DNA from: Clostridiaceae bacterium
Lineage (GTDB): Bacteria; Bacillota_I; Bacilli_A; Erysipelotrichales; Coprobacillaceae
NCBI GenBank assembly: GCA_902363625.1
Contig: CABJAS010000006.1
Coordinates: forward strand, 1 to 64,000
Direction: 5' to 3'
Length of the DNA stretch: 64,000 nt
The notes under the pieces were generated by a model that was not told the DNA's origin, searched no databases, and worked only from the letters and a program-made list of their open reading frames with translations. Both the position numbers and the translations under genes were made by a program. Shown one piece after another: positions 16,080 through 25,971 of this stretch (position 1 is the first letter of the stretch; each line of letters starts with the position of its first letter).

Positions 16080-18756
16080 ATAGATTAACCTCCTGAGCTG
16101 GCAGTGTAAAGTAAAAAATCGTTCCCTGCGGATCATTATCCCTAACGCCGATCTCTCCTCCATGAGCCTGAATAATAGATTGACATAAAGCCAAGCCTAA
16201 GCCTAAACCACGGCGGCTGTCACCTGATATGGAATTGGCTGTATAAAACATTTCAAACAGCTTACCTTTATCTTCATCTGTAATTCCCATTCCATTATCC
16301 GCAATTTCAAAAAGAACCATCGCATTTTCCTTTCTGACATTAATTTCAATTTTAGAACCGATCTGTGTATATTTAATCGCATTATCCACAATATTGATTA
16401 ATACCTGCACAATTAAACGGGTATCCATCTTTGCCATCAGCCATTCATTTTCAACATGCAGTGAAATCTCATGCTCTCGGCTTTTGCGGCTTATATGACT
16501 TAAGGCCTCGACACAGACTTCCTCAACCAATTCCGGTTCCATATGGATAGCTATCGTCCCATTATCAATGCGGGTAACGGCTAATAGATTTTCCACCAGA
16601 TTGATCAGCCAAATCGAATCGTCATAAATATCGCTGTATAGAGACTGTTTCTTGGCTTCATCTAAAATCTTTCCATTATTTAATAACACTCCTGCATTTC
16701 CGGATATTGAAGTCAGCGGTGAACGTAAGTCATGAGAAATCGATCTTAATAAATTAGCACGCAGCTGCTCCTGCTTCGCCTGCATTTCAATTTCGGTTTT
16801 TGTGCGGGTTGCCGCTTCTTTTTCCAAAGCTAAAGCACATTCTCCTAATAATGCCACTAACAGGTTCTTTTCTAAAGAAGAAATCTGTTCCTTTGTTTTG
16901 ATCGCAATACCCAAAACCGCAAAGACTTGATCCTGACTGCGAATGGCTAAATACAGACATTTTGCTCCCGGTAAAGTATTGGTGGATGCTCCGGCATGCT
17001 TATTATTTTTAAAAACCCACTGAGCAACGGCCTGTTCATCCATCGTTAGATAGTCTTCACCTTCGGTACCGGAATCACCGGAATAAAAAATCGGTGCTTT
17101 TAGTGTTTTATTTTCACAAGAGTATACAACAACCGGACAATTCAGTAGCTTAATTACTTGAAAAGCAGTCTGCTTGAGAATTTCATCATAGGTCATCATA
17201 CGCTGCAGCTTCTGACTGGTTTCTAAAAGAACACTGGTACGATGTGCCTGTCGTGCCGATTGCCGTGCCTGTTCTTTTACTCGAGTTGTTAAGGTACTGA
17301 TTAAAAAGGAAGCAATAAACATAACTAAGAATGTCACCGGATAACCTTTATCATAAGCCATTAAAGTAAAATGAGGATACGTAAAAAAGTAGTTAAATAT
17401 CAAAACACTCAGCAAGGAAGAAGTGACACTGTAAATTCGTCCTTTTGTCACCATGGCAATAATTACGGTACTTAATATATACACAGTAATGATATTCGCA
17501 TCGCTGAAACCTAAACTATAGAACCATGCTCCGATTAATGTGGCAATCACCAGCAGGAGTACTGTTTTCCATAGATCAATAAAGGATAAATGGATAGCTT
17601 TTTTCCAGTTATTTCTTTTATGCTGCAGGGTGTTGGGATAATCCGGGATAATATAGACATCTAAATTAGGCGCTAAAACAGTTAGCTTTTCAACGAGGCT
17701 CTGCTTATTAAAAAAATAGCGCCTTTTATTGTTGGAACGTCCGATAACGACTTTCGATACCCCCGCTGCTTTTGCAAACTCGGAAATCTGATCGGCAATA
17801 TCTTCTCCATGCATTGTCACAATTCTTGCTCCCGACTGCTCTGCCAACTTAATATTATTAAGTAAGCGTTCATTATCTTCTGTACTTAGTGACTCTGACT
17901 TTTCCACATATAAAGCAGTAAAAGATCCATTAAACGCTCTTGCCATACGTGAAGCAGTCCGAATTACTTTCGCATTGGAGGGAGAGGAAGATAAGCAAAT
18001 CAAGATATGCTCCTCCGTAAAGTAATCTCCTTTATGGGTTCTCTGCTTATTTTTTTCAACGAGCCGATTTACTCGATCCGCACTGCGCCTTAATGCAATT
18101 TCTCGCAACGCCACCAGGTTTTCTTTTAAAAAGAAATTCCCCAGTGCCTTGCTCGCCTGCTTTTGCTGGTAGATTTTCCCTTCATTTAAACGTTCAATCA
18201 GTTCATCCGGCTCAATATCGACTAATTCTACCTGATCTGCCGAATCAAAAAGGTCATCGGGAATACGTTCGCGAACAATAACCCCTGTAATGGAAGCAAC
18301 GATGTCATTTAGACTTTCTAAATGCTGGACATTGACGGTCGTGTACACATCGATCCCTGCTCTGAGCAGTTCCTCGATATCTTGATAACGTTTTTTATGA
18401 CGCATTCCTACACTGTTTGTATGAGCAAGCTCATCGACTAAAATCAGCTGCGGATGGCGAGTCATTGCACGATCAATATCAAAATCTTTTAAAATCATAT
18501 TCTTATATGGCAGCTCAATGTTCGCAAGCTCTTCCAAGCCTTCGACTAATGCCATGGTTTCCGGGCGAGTATGGGGTTCGATATAACCAATCACGACATC
18601 TACACCGGCTTTTAAAGCGGCATGTGCCGCCTGAAGCATAGCATAAGTTTTACCGACACCAGCCGCATAGCCAAAAAAGATTTTTAATTTTCCCCGATGT
18701 GTCTCCTTCGTTAAGCTTTCTAAAAGTGCATCCGGATTTAAACGTTCTTCTTCCAT
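16072..18756 (-). CDS. kdpD: KdpD potassium sensor histidine kinase
   Basis: An 895-residue full-length KdpD. The KdpD domain carries a Walker A (FFGYAAGVGKTYAM near residue 28) and Walker B-like LVDELAHTN (near 108), followed by a universal-stress-protein-like domain (about 240-365). Then come four membrane segments (DUF4118, about 390-500), a GAF-like region, HisKA with the phospho-His in SISHDLRSPLTS (about residue 670) and a HATPase_c domain (NIVDNAIKYT, DNGMGI, GLGLGLAL). It senses K+ limitation or turgor and phosphorylates KdpE. The ATG at 18756 is preceded by GGGGG. Confidence 0.96.
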   Translation of the reverse strand: MEEERLNPDALLESLTKETHRGKLKIFFGYAAGVGKTYAMLQAAHAALKAGVDVVIGYIEPHTRPETMALVEGLEELANIELPYKNMILKDFDIDRAMTRHPQLILVDELAHTNSVGMRHKKRYQDIEELLRAGIDVYTTVNVQHLESLNDIVASITGVIVRERIPDDLFDSADQVELVDIEPDELIERLNEGKIYQQKQASKALGNFFLKENLVALREIALRRSADRVNRLVEKNKQRTHKGDYFTEEHILICLSSSPSNAKVIRTASRMARAFNGSFTALYVEKSESLSTEDNERLLNNIKLAEQSGARIVTMHGEDIADQISEFAKAAGVSKVVIGRSNNKRRYFFNKQSLVEKLTVLAPNLDVYIIPDYPNTLQHKRNNWKKAIHLSFIDLWKTVLLLVIATLIGAWFYSLGFSDANIITVYILSTVIIAMVTKGRIYSVTSSLLSVLIFNYFFTYPHFTLMAYDKGYPVTFLVMFIASFLISTLTTRVKEQARQSARQAHRTSVLLETSQKLQRMMTYDEILKQTAFQVIKLLNCPVVVYSCENKTLKAPIFYSGDSGTEGEDYLTMDEQAVAQWVFKNNKHAGASTNTLPGAKCLYLAIRSQDQVFAVLGIAIKTKEQISSLEKNLLVALLGECALALEKEAATRTKTEIEMQAKQEQLRANLLRSISHDLRSPLTSISGNAGVLLNNGKILDEAKKQSLYSDIYDDSIWLINLVENLLAVTRIDNGTIAIHMEPELVEEVCVEALSHISRKSREHEISLHVENEWLMAKMDTRLIVQVLINIVDNAIKYTQIGSKIEINVRKENAMVLFEIADNGMGITDEDKGKLFEMFYTANSISGDSRRGLGLGLALCQSIIQAHGGEIGVRDNDPQGTIFYFTLPAQEVNLYD

Positions 18757-18783
18757 TTTGATATCCCCCGTTTCATCATTCTC

Positions 18784-18818
18784 ATTATACACAATTATTT
18801 TTTCAATCGCATTAGGAT
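18784..18818 (-). promoter_or_regulatory. kdpDE promoter with KdpE-type half site
   Basis: A -10 box TATAAT (complement of 18784-18789) has no good -35. Instead the motif CGCATTAGGAT (18808-18818, 9 of 11 bases of CGTATTAAGAT) sits at the -35 position. This suggests an activator-dependent autoregulated promoter for kdpDE. Confidence 0.45.
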
Positions 18819-18838
18819 CCCATATAGATTTTCACTCA

Positions 18839-18860
18839 CGTATTAAGATTGTATAAAGAA
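18839..18860. promoter_or_regulatory. KdpE-type direct repeats upstream of kdpD
   Basis: CGTATTAAGAT (18839-18849) is followed without a gap by TGTATAAAGAA (18850-18860), an 11-bp tandem with 8 of 11 positions equal. The first copy is identical to the one upstream of kdpF. Confidence 0.5.
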
Positions 18861-18880
18861 AAGAAGATCAAAATCTTCTT
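18861..18880 (-). terminator. Hairpin at the end of the kdpFABC-orf transcript
   Basis: AAGAAGAT/ATCTTCTT with a 4-nt loop spans the stop codon of the unknown gene and is followed on the minus strand by TTTTCTTTAT. It probably attenuates read-through from kdpFABC into kdpDE, which has its own promoter. Confidence 0.5.
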
Positions 18881-19752
18881 CTCACCGGAAATAATATTTT
18901 TAAAAATAGTTTTTCCCCTTCTGCCGCTGAATGACTATCCAGCCACAATCGCTGATCATGCTTATAAATTTCAAAATGCTGAGAAGTCAAAACAACTCTG
19001 ATTTTACTGTGAAGTAGGGCTATGCGTAAGGACATTTCCAAACGAAACAATTCCAGATGTGAAGTGCCTTGTTCAAATAAAGATAATTCATAAGGAGTCA
19101 CTTGTTCATTCAAGAAGATCTCCCATAATTTAGCTAACTGTTTTAACGATAAGGCTTCTTTCAATAATTCATTTCGTTGTTCCGATTCTTCTAAAACAAT
19201 ATAGTCATAGTAATAAATATCTGTATCTGTTTCAAACAAATCTTTTTCTTTAAGCTGATTTTTCCAATAAGGTTCTACAGCGATCAACGGTTTGGAGAAA
19301 TCCCATTTAGTTAAGACAGACTTGACGAACCTCCCCGTGACTTCGTTTGAGAAGTTCATTTGCAGATGAATAGCATAAAGCTGGAAAAAAGGATTTCCGG
19401 AAATATTCTGATAGGTAACCGTTAATTGTTTTTCCTTGGCATGAAACATTAAGCTGGCTGGTTCATAGGCTTCACTGACACCGTGAACCGTTAACTCAAA
19501 TTCATCTTGCAGTGTATAAAGAATCTCTTTATATTCGTGACTGAACATACTGCAATCCATGCAGGAATTGGGAAACAGCAGCCAAAGCTGGGTTATTTCC
19601 TCTAAACTCACAACCTCGCATTTTGCATCAAAATCTCTGGCTAAGCCCAAAATCAAATAAAACAGATTCTTTATTTTAGACTCGGAAAGCGTTTCTTGGA
19701 GAATAGGATATTCTCTGCTTAGTACCTCATGCATAGGATAAATTACTGTCAT
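18868..19752 (-). CDS. Unknown protein encoded between kdpC and kdpD
   Basis: A 294-residue protein I do not recognise. It has no signal peptide or clear membrane segment, so it should be cytoplasmic. It contains a Cys cluster (SCMDCSMF near residue 63), many Leu, Phe and Tyr, and ends in a basic PVRRRF. Its ATG overlaps the kdpC stop by 4 nt (ATGA), so translation is coupled to kdpABC and it belongs to that operon. A hairpin follows its stop, then the kdpDE promoter. Gene order suggests a role in Kdp activity or signalling; nothing in the chain proves it. Confidence 0.75.
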   Translation of the reverse strand: MTVIYPMHEVLSREYPILQETLSESKIKNLFYLILGLARDFDAKCEVVSLEEITQLWLLFPNSCMDCSMFSHEYKEILYTLQDEFELTVHGVSEAYEPASLMFHAKEKQLTVTYQNISGNPFFQLYAIHLQMNFSNEVTGRFVKSVLTKWDFSKPLIAVEPYWKNQLKEKDLFETDTDIYYYDYIVLEESEQRNELLKEALSLKQLAKLWEIFLNEQVTPYELSLFEQGTSHLELFRLEMSLRIALLHSKIRVVLTSQHFEIYKHDQRLWLDSHSAAEGEKLFLKILFPVRRRF

Positions 19753-20354
19753 TTTAGGATGCCATCCAATGCCAGATTAACTTTCAGCACATTGACTACC
19801 GGTTCTCCAAATATCCCTAAAAATCTTGAAGTTGTATAACGATCAATAATAGCCTCCACTTCCTGAGAAGTTAAATGGCGCTCAGCTGCAATACGTTCTA
19901 TTTGATATTTAGCGGCAGCTACCGAAATCTGTGGATCCAGCCCACTTCCTGAGCAGGTCACTAAATCTACGGGGATTGGATTTCCTGCCTGATCGGGGTG
20001 TGCTGCTTGAATTTTCTTTACTCTGTCACTAACCAGCTGTTCATATTCTTCACTCGTCACTGCCAGATTAGAGGGGGTTCCATAAGCCAGAGGCTGTCCC
20101 GATGCATCTGTAAAAGTTTGAATATCCACATTCATGATACGTCCCCATAAATACTTATTGTCACTAAATTGCTGGGCTAATAAGGCACTGCCGTATTTCT
20201 TGCCGTCAATTTCAATGATACTGCCATTAGCAGTATGAGGAAACAGCAGCTGTGCAATACCGGTTACACTAAATGTGTAAAGTCCGCCACACAGCACAGT
20301 GAGTATTAAGACAAAAGCAATCATCTTTCTAAAAATCGGTAAAATAGTTTTCAT
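19749..20354 (-). CDS. kdpC: Potassium-transporting ATPase subunit KdpC
   Basis: A 201-residue chaperone-like subunit that stabilises the KdpFABC complex and ATP binding. One N-terminal membrane segment (MIAFVLILTVLCGGLYTFSV) anchors an extracellular domain with the family motifs NGSIIEIDGKKYGSALLAQQF, VDLVTCSGSGLDPQISVAAA and Q-RIA--R---- near the end. Length is typical (about 190). It follows kdpB by 11 nt. Confidence 0.95.
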   Translation of the reverse strand: MKTILPIFRKMIAFVLILTVLCGGLYTFSVTGIAQLLFPHTANGSIIEIDGKKYGSALLAQQFSDNKYLWGRIMNVDIQTFTDASGQPLAYGTPSNLAVTSEEYEQLVSDRVKKIQAAHPDQAGNPIPVDLVTCSGSGLDPQISVAAAKYQIERIAAERHLTSQEVEAIIDRYTTSRFLGIFGEPVVNVLKVNLALDGILK

Positions 20355-20365
20355 GTGTAGTCCTC

Positions 20366-22435
20366 CTATACGATCCCTAGTGCAGTAATAATCATATCAA
20401 TAAACTTGACTGCAATAAATGGAGTGATAATTCCCCCTGCTCCAAAAACGAGCAGGTTTCTTGTCAATAGCTTTGAAGCAGATACTTCACGGTATTTTAC
20501 CCCTTTTAAGGCAAGTGGAATCAAAGCGATAATAATCAATGCATTATATATAACAGCAGAGAAAATCGCACTTTCCGCACTATGAAGATGCATGATATTT
20601 AAAGCCCCTAATCCCGGATACAACCCCATGAATAATGCCGGAATGATCGCAAAATATTTAGCGAGGTCATTGGCAATACTGAAGGTTGTCAGGCTGCCGC
20701 GTGTCATCAGCAGTTGTTTACCGATACGGACAACCTCAATCAGCTTTGTCGGAGAAGAATCCAAGTCAACCATGTTGCCGGCTTCTTTTGCCGCCTGCGT
20801 TCCGGTATTCATTGCGACTGCCACATCCGCCTGTGCCAAAGCCGGAGCATCATTGGTTCCGTCTCCTGTCATAGCGACTAAGTGTCCCTTTGCTTGGAAA
20901 TCACGAATCATCTGTAGCTTGCCTTCCGGTGTTGCTTCTGCCAAAAAATCATCTACCCCTGCCTCAGCGGCAATGGCTGCGGCAGTCAATGGGTTATCCC
21001 CTGTAATCATGATGGTTCGAATTCCCATTTTTCTTAGATCAGCGAATTTTTCCTGAACTCCCTGTTTAATAATATCTTTTAAATAAATAACGCCTAGAAT
21101 TTTAAAATCTTTTGTCACAATAAGTGGTGTTCCGCCTTTATGAGAAATCTCTTCAACCACCTGCTGGCATTCCTTTGAATAACCATGTCCATGGGCTTCT
21201 ACATATTCTTTAATCGCATCCATCGCTCCTTTGCGAATTTCCAGACCATTCAGATTCACTCCGCTCATTCGTGTTTTTGCACTGAAAGGAACAAATTCCA
21301 TGTTTAATTCATGCAGATTGCGTCCTCTGATATTAAACTTCTCTTTCGCTAAAACGACAATACTGCGTCCTTCCGGCGTTTCATCTGACAAGGAAGAAAG
21401 CTGAGCAGCATCTGCCAATTCTTTAGTGTCCGCACCATCGACAGGAATAAATTCACAGGCTTGACGATTTCCTAAGGTAATTGTCCCCGTTTTATCTAAC
21501 ATCAAAATATCCACATCTCCGGCAGCCTCGATGGCACGTCCGCTCATCGCTAGTACATTCGCCTGATTTAAGCGGCTCATCCCGGCAATACCGATAGCAG
21601 AAAGCAATGCTCCGATCGTAGTCGGCGCTAAACATACGAGCAAGGCGACTAAAGATGTTACTGAGATGGGATTGGTGATCCCTGCTAACTTAGCCGAAAA
21701 AACAGAATAGGTATAAAGAGATACGGTGACTAACAGAAAGATAATGGTCAAAGCAATCAGAAAAATCTGTAATGCAATTTCATTAGGCGTTCTTTTTCTG
21801 GCTGCCCCTTCCACCATTGCAATCATCTTATCTAAAAAACTTTCTCCGGCAGCATGAGTTACTTGAATCACCAAATAGTCGGAAATCAAAGTCGTTCCTC
21901 CGGTAACTGCACTGCGGTCTCCGCCGGCCTCACGAATCACGGGAGCCGATTCTCCGGTAATGGCACTCTCATCGACAGAAGCAGCCCCCTCGATGACATC
22001 CCCATCTGCAGGAATCTGCTCCCCGGCTTCAACATAGACAATATCTCCTTTTTTCAAAGCTGTGGAATAGACGTTTTCAATCTGATCTTTACGATCTATA
22101 GAAGGAATGCGATGCGCTTCGACATCCCTTTTTGATGCACGCAACGCATCTGCCTGAGCTTTTCCACGCCCTTCGGCAATCGCTTCTGCAAAATTGGCAA
22201 ATAAAACCGTAAACCATAGGATCACTGTAATGCCAAAGATAAAGATTGGAGAAGCATCACTGTATCCGCATAATGAAGCAAGCCACAGCAAAGTCGTTAA
22301 AATAGAAGAAAGATAAACCAAAAACATAACCGGATTTTCTTTCTGTGTTTTAAAAGATAGTTTAATAAAGGAATCTTTAATTGCCCTTTTTATCATCTTG
22401 TGGTCGATAAAGCTTTTTTTATTTTTCACATTCAT
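20366..22435 (-). CDS. kdpB: Potassium-transporting ATPase ATP-binding subunit KdpB
   Basis: A 689-residue P-type (type IA) ATPase that powers K+ import by KdpA. The phosphorylation site is the Asp of [13 protein letters not shown] (near residue 313), with the actuator TGESAPV (about 160), the nucleotide-binding region and the hinge [18 protein letters not shown] (about 525). Seven membrane segments are expected. A GGGGGAG SD lies upstream of the ATG. Length matches the family (about 680). Confidence 0.97.
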   Translation of the reverse strand: MNVKNKKSFIDHKMIKRAIKDSFIKLSFKTQKENPVMFLVYLSSILTTLLWLASLCGYSDASPIFIFGITVILWFTVLFANFAEAIAEGRGKAQADALRASKRDVEAHRIPSIDRKDQIENVYSTALKKGDIVYVEAGEQIPADGDVIEGAASVDESAITGESAPVIREAGGDRSAVTGGTTLISDYLVIQVTHAAGESFLDKMIAMVEGAARKRTPNEIALQIFLIALTIIFLLVTVSLYTYSVFSAKLAGITNPISVTSLVALLVCLAPTTIGALLSAIGIAGMSRLNQANVLAMSGRAIEAAGDVDILMLDKTGTITLGNRQACEFIPVDGADTKELADAAQLSSLSDETPEGRSIVVLAKEKFNIRGRNLHELNMEFVPFSAKTRMSGVNLNGLEIRKGAMDAIKEYVEAHGHGYSKECQQVVEEISHKGGTPLIVTKDFKILGVIYLKDIIKQGVQEKFADLRKMGIRTIMITGDNPLTAAAIAAEAGVDDFLAEATPEGKLQMIRDFQAKGHLVAMTGDGTNDAPALAQADVAVAMNTGTQAAKEAGNMVDLDSSPTKLIEVVRIGKQLLMTRGSLTTFSIANDLAKYFAIIPALFMGLYPGLGALNIMHLHSAESAIFSAVIYNALIIIALIPLALKGVKYREVSASKLLTRNLLVFGAGGIITPFIAVKFIDMIITALGIV

Positions 22436-22450
22436 TGTATTCTCCCCCTA

Positions 22451-24187
22451 TCACATACCAAAGAATTCGGCAATCGGTCCCAGTGCCAATGCTGGAAAGA
22501 AGCTTAATGCCCCTATTAACACAATAACAAAGATCAGCAGCCCGACAAACATTGCATTATGAGTAGCTAAGGTGCCTGCCCCTGTCGCTATTTTTTTCTT
22601 TTTTACCAGGCTTCCGGCTATTGCCAGTGTAGCTAATATCGGTGCAAAGCGAGCAAAAAGCATAGATAACCCAGTGCTTATATTCACAAAGAGCGTATTC
22701 GCATTGAAGCCGGCAAAGGCAGAACCGTTATTTCCCCCGGCAGAAGTATACGTATACAGTAATTCGGAAAAACCATGTGCACCGCTGTTATTTAAACTAT
22801 CCGCTACAGATGGGACTATTGCGGCAATACCGCTTCCTATCAGAATCGCAATAGGAGTCGCTAAGCATAAAACAACTGCCATTTTCATTTCATAAGGCTC
22901 TATTTTCTTGCCAAGATATTCCGGTGTTCTGCCCACCATTAATCCGGCAATAAATACCGTTAGAATAACAAAGCCAATCATTCCATATAATCCGCAGCCA
23001 ACACCACCAAAGATGACTTCCCCTAACTGCATTAAGATCATTGGTATCATTCCTCCAAGCGGTGTATAGCTGTCATGCATCGCATTAACCGAACCATTTG
23101 AAGCCGCTGTCGTAAAAGCAGTCCAAGTTGAAGAAGCAGCAATACCAAAACGACTTTCTTTTCCTTCCATGTTTCCGCCCGATTGCTGATTGGTCGTAAG
23201 ATCGACGGTTTGATTTTGAGACAGCTGCGGTGTTGCCATCTGTTCATTGACAACAATGGCAGCTGTCGCTAAAGTTAAAACGATAAACATTGCCGCAAAG
23301 ATTGCCCTTCCTTGCCGACGATCATGAATATTGCGTCCGAAAGTAAAGCATAAAGCAGCCGGAATTAATAAAATAGAAAGCATTTCAATCATGTTTGTCA
23401 CATTATTCGGATTCTCTAAAGGATGAGCCGAATTAGTGCCGTAAAAGCCCCCGCCATTTGTGCCTAGCTGCTTAATCGCAATCTGACTTGCTGCCGGCCC
23501 CAGCGGAACTACCCCTTTTTCAATCATGGTACCATCTTCTAAAACAATCGGTTCTACAAGGTCAATTTGTTCATAACCCTTAAAATTCTGAGAAACGCCT
23601 TGAGAGGCTAAGACAACAGATGAAACAAGAGATAAAGGAATCAAAATATAAAGAATAATACGTGTCACATCCTGATAGAAATTACCTAGTCCCTGTTTTT
23701 GAACCTTTACAAAACCACGAATCAAAGCAAATAATACAGCGATTCCCACTGCTGCCGAAACAAAGTTCTGCACAGTTAATCCCATCATTTGTGTAAAATA
23801 GGATAATGTGCTTTCCCCTAAGTAAGCCTGCCAGTTGGTATTCGTCACAAAACTTGAAGTCGTATTAAAAGCTAAGTCCCACCTGACATTCTTCAAGCCT
23901 TCCGGATTTAGTGGAAGAACCCCTTGTAAAACCTGTATGCCAAATAAAAGAATAAAGAAGATACCACTGAAAACTAAAACGCTAACCGCATATTTTTTCC
24001 AGTTCATCTCATCTGTTACATTCACTCTTAACAATTTATAAATCCCTTTTTCAACAGGCGTTAAAAGGCGGCTTAGAAATACCTTTTCCCCATTCATTAC
24101 TTTCCCGATATAATTGCCTAACAAAACTGCTAATACAATTAAAATAATTAAATAGAATGCTATCTGAATCCATACCGATGTCATCAT
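22451..24187 (-). CDS. kdpA: Potassium-transporting ATPase potassium-binding subunit KdpA
   Basis: The K+-selective membrane channel subunit, 579 residues, related to the superfamily of K+ transporters with four pore loops. Glycine-containing filter regions are seen in [59 protein letters not shown] and [13 protein letters not shown]. About ten membrane segments. The start is ATG 24187 or the next ATG 24184, both after GGGGGG; the GTG further upstream is inside the SD. Its start overlaps the kdpF stop. Confidence 0.96.
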   Translation of the reverse strand: MMTSVWIQIAFYLIILIVLAVLLGNYIGKVMNGEKVFLSRLLTPVEKGIYKLLRVNVTDEMNWKKYAVSVLVFSGIFFILLFGIQVLQGVLPLNPEGLKNVRWDLAFNTTSSFVTNTNWQAYLGESTLSYFTQMMGLTVQNFVSAAVGIAVLFALIRGFVKVQKQGLGNFYQDVTRIILYILIPLSLVSSVVLASQGVSQNFKGYEQIDLVEPIVLEDGTMIEKGVVPLGPAASQIAIKQLGTNGGGFYGTNSAHPLENPNNVTNMIEMLSILLIPAALCFTFGRNIHDRRQGRAIFAAMFIVLTLATAAIVVNEQMATPQLSQNQTVDLTTNQQSGGNMEGKESRFGIAASSTWTAFTTAASNGSVNAMHDSYTPLGGMIPMILMQLGEVIFGGVGCGLYGMIGFVILTVFIAGLMVGRTPEYLGKKIEPYEMKMAVVLCLATPIAILIGSGIAAIVPSVADSLNNSGAHGFSELLYTYTSAGGNNGSAFAGFNANTLFVNISTGLSMLFARFAPILATLAIAGSLVKKKKIATGAGTLATHNAMFVGLLIFVIVLIGALSFFPALALGPIAEFFGM

Positions 24188-24270
24188 TTGTCCCCCCACA
24201 ATAATATTTTAACCAGATACATCAGAAAGCCTAAAGCGGCGATCCCAATGCCTATGACAATCCAATTCAT
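24184..24270 (-). CDS. kdpF: KdpF small subunit
   Basis: A 28-residue hydrophobic peptide: [20 protein letters not shown] then KILLWGDK. It is a single membrane helix, the typical size and layout of KdpF, which stabilises the KdpABC complex as a lipid-like subunit. The GGAGGGG SD is 6 nt before the ATG and its TGA overlaps the kdpA ATG. First gene of the operon. Confidence 0.9.
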   Translation of the reverse strand: MNWIVIGIGIAALGFLMYLVKILLWGDK

Positions 24271-24296
24271 GTATAACCCCTCCTTATTACGTTTTC

Positions 24297-24302
24297 AGTC
24301 TA
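24297..24302 (-). promoter_or_regulatory. Probable -10 box of the kdp promoter
   Basis: TAGACT on the minus strand, with no convincing -35 at 17 bp, and the direct-repeat operator ending 39 bp further upstream. This fits an activator-dependent promoter. Confidence 0.35.
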
Positions 24303-24341
24303 GCACAGCAAAAATAAGAATAGTGTTAAGGAACGATTATC

Positions 24342-24363
24342 CGTATTAAGATCGTATTAATAT
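24342..24363. promoter_or_regulatory. KdpE-type operator upstream of kdpF: 11-bp direct repeats
   Basis: CGTATTAAGAT (24342-24352) is followed directly by CGTATTAATAT (24353-24363), 10 of 11 identical. An 11-bp spacing puts both half sites on one DNA face, as for OmpR-family regulators. Related sites lie at 18839, 56807 and 59003. Confidence 0.6.
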
Positions 24364-24397
24364 TAAAATCGTGTTATCATGATAATGAGGTGAAACA

Positions 24398-24865
24398 ATG
24401 ATACGATTATTACCCGCCAGTAAAAAAAACAGATCGGATTTGCTGAAGCTGAGCCTTCTTCCTAATCAGACGCATTTTATCGAATCGGTGGAGGATTGTT
24501 TAAAAGAAGCCGATGCCTTATCCTTATGGAGACCTGTCGGCATCTACGATGATGACACATTGATCGGCTTTGCCATGTATGGACTATGGAAAAAAGAAGG
24601 AGATCACGGACGTGTTTGGCTGGATCGCTTTTTAATTGACCAGCATCAGCAGAATAAGGGGTATGGCAAAAAGGCATTGATTGCTTTGATTCAGCATATT
24701 TTTGAAAGCTATGGTTATGATGAAGTGTATTTAAGCTTATATGAGGATAACATAGTTGCTTTAAATTTATATAAAAAGCTGGGGTTCTCCTTCAATGGAG
24801 AAAGAGATATACACAATGAACGAATTATGGTATTAAAAAAGACAGCCTTTCAAAGCTGTCTCTAA
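24398..24865 (+). CDS. GNAT acetyltransferase, BltD (spermine/spermidine acetyltransferase)-like
   Basis: A 155-residue N-acetyltransferase. The chain resembles Bacillus BltD closely by eye: FIESVEDCLKEA near residue 28, PVGIYDDDTLIGFAMYGLW, GRVWLDRFLIDQHQQNKGYG (acetyl-CoA loop, Q/RxxGxG) and IYLSLYEDN-type YLSLYEDNIVALNLYKKLGF. BltD acetylates polyamines. It is divergent from kdpF; the GAGGTG SD is 6 nt before the ATG. Polyamine as substrate is inference from similarity. Confidence 0.85.
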   Translation: MIRLLPASKKNRSDLLKLSLLPNQTHFIESVEDCLKEADALSLWRPVGIYDDDTLIGFAMYGLWKKEGDHGRVWLDRFLIDQHQQNKGYGKKALIALIQHIFESYGYDEVYLSLYEDNIVALNLYKKLGFSFNGERDIHNERIMVLKKTAFQSCL

Positions 24866-25362
24866 AGAGCATTATCGCTCTTTTTTAGTTTTATAGAACA
24901 AATCTGTCGAACAGGAAAAAATTCATAAAGATACAAACGATCTACTTTTCCAACAAACGCATTAAATGTTTTTGATAAAACGGAGGAAGCCTTAATGATC
25001 ATAGCCGGTTCACTGATCAGCATAGTCGTATGCGCTGTCCAATTCCAGCTGTCGCCAAAGCGTTCTTTAAGTTTAAGCAAAGAAAAACTGACATCCGGTG
25101 ATATAAACAGCACCTTAGCCCCACCAAATATGCCGATATGATTAAATGTAATGGGGAAAGCCTTAATATTCTTAGCCGCAGCTATCATCGCTCTTTTTAT
25201 TTCTGCTTCCCTTTCAGTTGGAGCACTGCATAATGTGATGTGATGAGGCAGTCCTTTCGTTTTCTGAGTTTCAAAATCCTTCAAACATTCTTTGAGCTTG
25301 TCCAGCCGTTGTGAAGTTTGATCATCATAGCCTGCCAACACACAAAGCATTTTATCCGCCAT
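24862..25362 (-). CDS. 2H phosphoesterase / 2'-5' RNA ligase-like protein
   Basis: A 166-residue LigT/2H-superfamily protein. Two His-containing motifs spaced about 70 residues apart mark the active site: LPHHITLCSA (near residue 40) and AHTTMLIS (near residue 110). Members hydrolyse or join 2'-5' or cyclic phosphodiester bonds in RNA or nucleotides. The start overlaps the upstream GNAT gene by 11 nt. Specific substrate unknown. Confidence 0.78.
   Translation of the reverse strand: MADKMLCVLAGYDDQTSQRLDKLKECLKDFETQKTKGLPHHITLCSAPTEREAEIKRAMIAAAKNIKAFPITFNHIGIFGGAKVLFISPDVSFSLLKLKERFGDSWNWTAHTTMLISEPAMIIKASSVLSKTFNAFVGKVDRLYLYEFFPVRQICSIKLKKSDNAL
24864..24886. terminator. Bidirectional terminator
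   Basis: AAAGAGC/GCTCTTT stem with a 6-nt loop and six T residues (24881-24886), between the converging GNAT and 2H genes. An overlapping GACAGC/GCTGTC hairpin precedes it. Confidence 0.7.
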
Positions 25363-25810
25363 TTTTCTTTCCTCTGATCTTTTTATTCATCATAATCATA
25401 TCATTGGAAGTCACATAGCCTTTTTTATGATAAAAGCCTTCTGTTCGAGGATCTTTTAAAGTCAATAGAATAATATCATCAATTCCCTGCACTAACAGAC
25501 GTTTTTCAAATTCCACTAACAACTTGGTCCCATAGCCGCCGCTTTGATGATGAGGATCAATACAAAACTCTTTAATCTCAAACTTAATGCCATCATAATA
25601 TTGCTGTTGATTGCCTAAAATAAAGCCAACTAAGCTATCATCCTGATACATCATCAAGCCATAAAAATCGGGTGCTTTCGCCATCTGATTCAGACGCTTT
25701 TGCACGCTCCACGCTTCCCAGTGATCATTCCATGGCTCCTGATTAAACGTACGGATATAGAGATCCGTTATTTTAGAAATATCCTCATCTTTCATTTCTA
25801 TATAGGTCAT
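25352..25810 (-). CDS. GNAT family N-acetyltransferase
   Basis: A 152-residue acetyltransferase. Motifs: ITDLYIRTFNQEPWND near the N-terminus, common in small aminoglycoside- or amine-acetylating GNATs, then SLVGFILGN, KEFCIDPHHQSGGYGTKLLVEFEK (acetyl-CoA binding) and GFYHKKGY. It overlaps the 2H gene by 11 nt, so the two form an operon. Substrate unknown. Confidence 0.85.
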   Translation of the reverse strand: MTYIEMKDEDISKITDLYIRTFNQEPWNDHWEAWSVQKRLNQMAKAPDFYGLMMYQDDSLVGFILGNQQQYYDGIKFEIKEFCIDPHHQSGGYGTKLLVEFEKRLLVQGIDDIILLTLKDPRTEGFYHKKGYVTSNDMIMMNKKIRGKKNGG

Positions 25811-25971
25811 ACTAGATCTCCTTTCTTTGTATCCTGTTTCTATCCTCTCAAAAATTCATACCGATGTAAACCCTATTGTGATAAAATAAAAGATAGAAAG
25901 AAGGGATAGTGTGAAACGCTGCATTGCTGCAACTGGAATGATCAATAGTAACTAACAGAACAGGAGAAATA

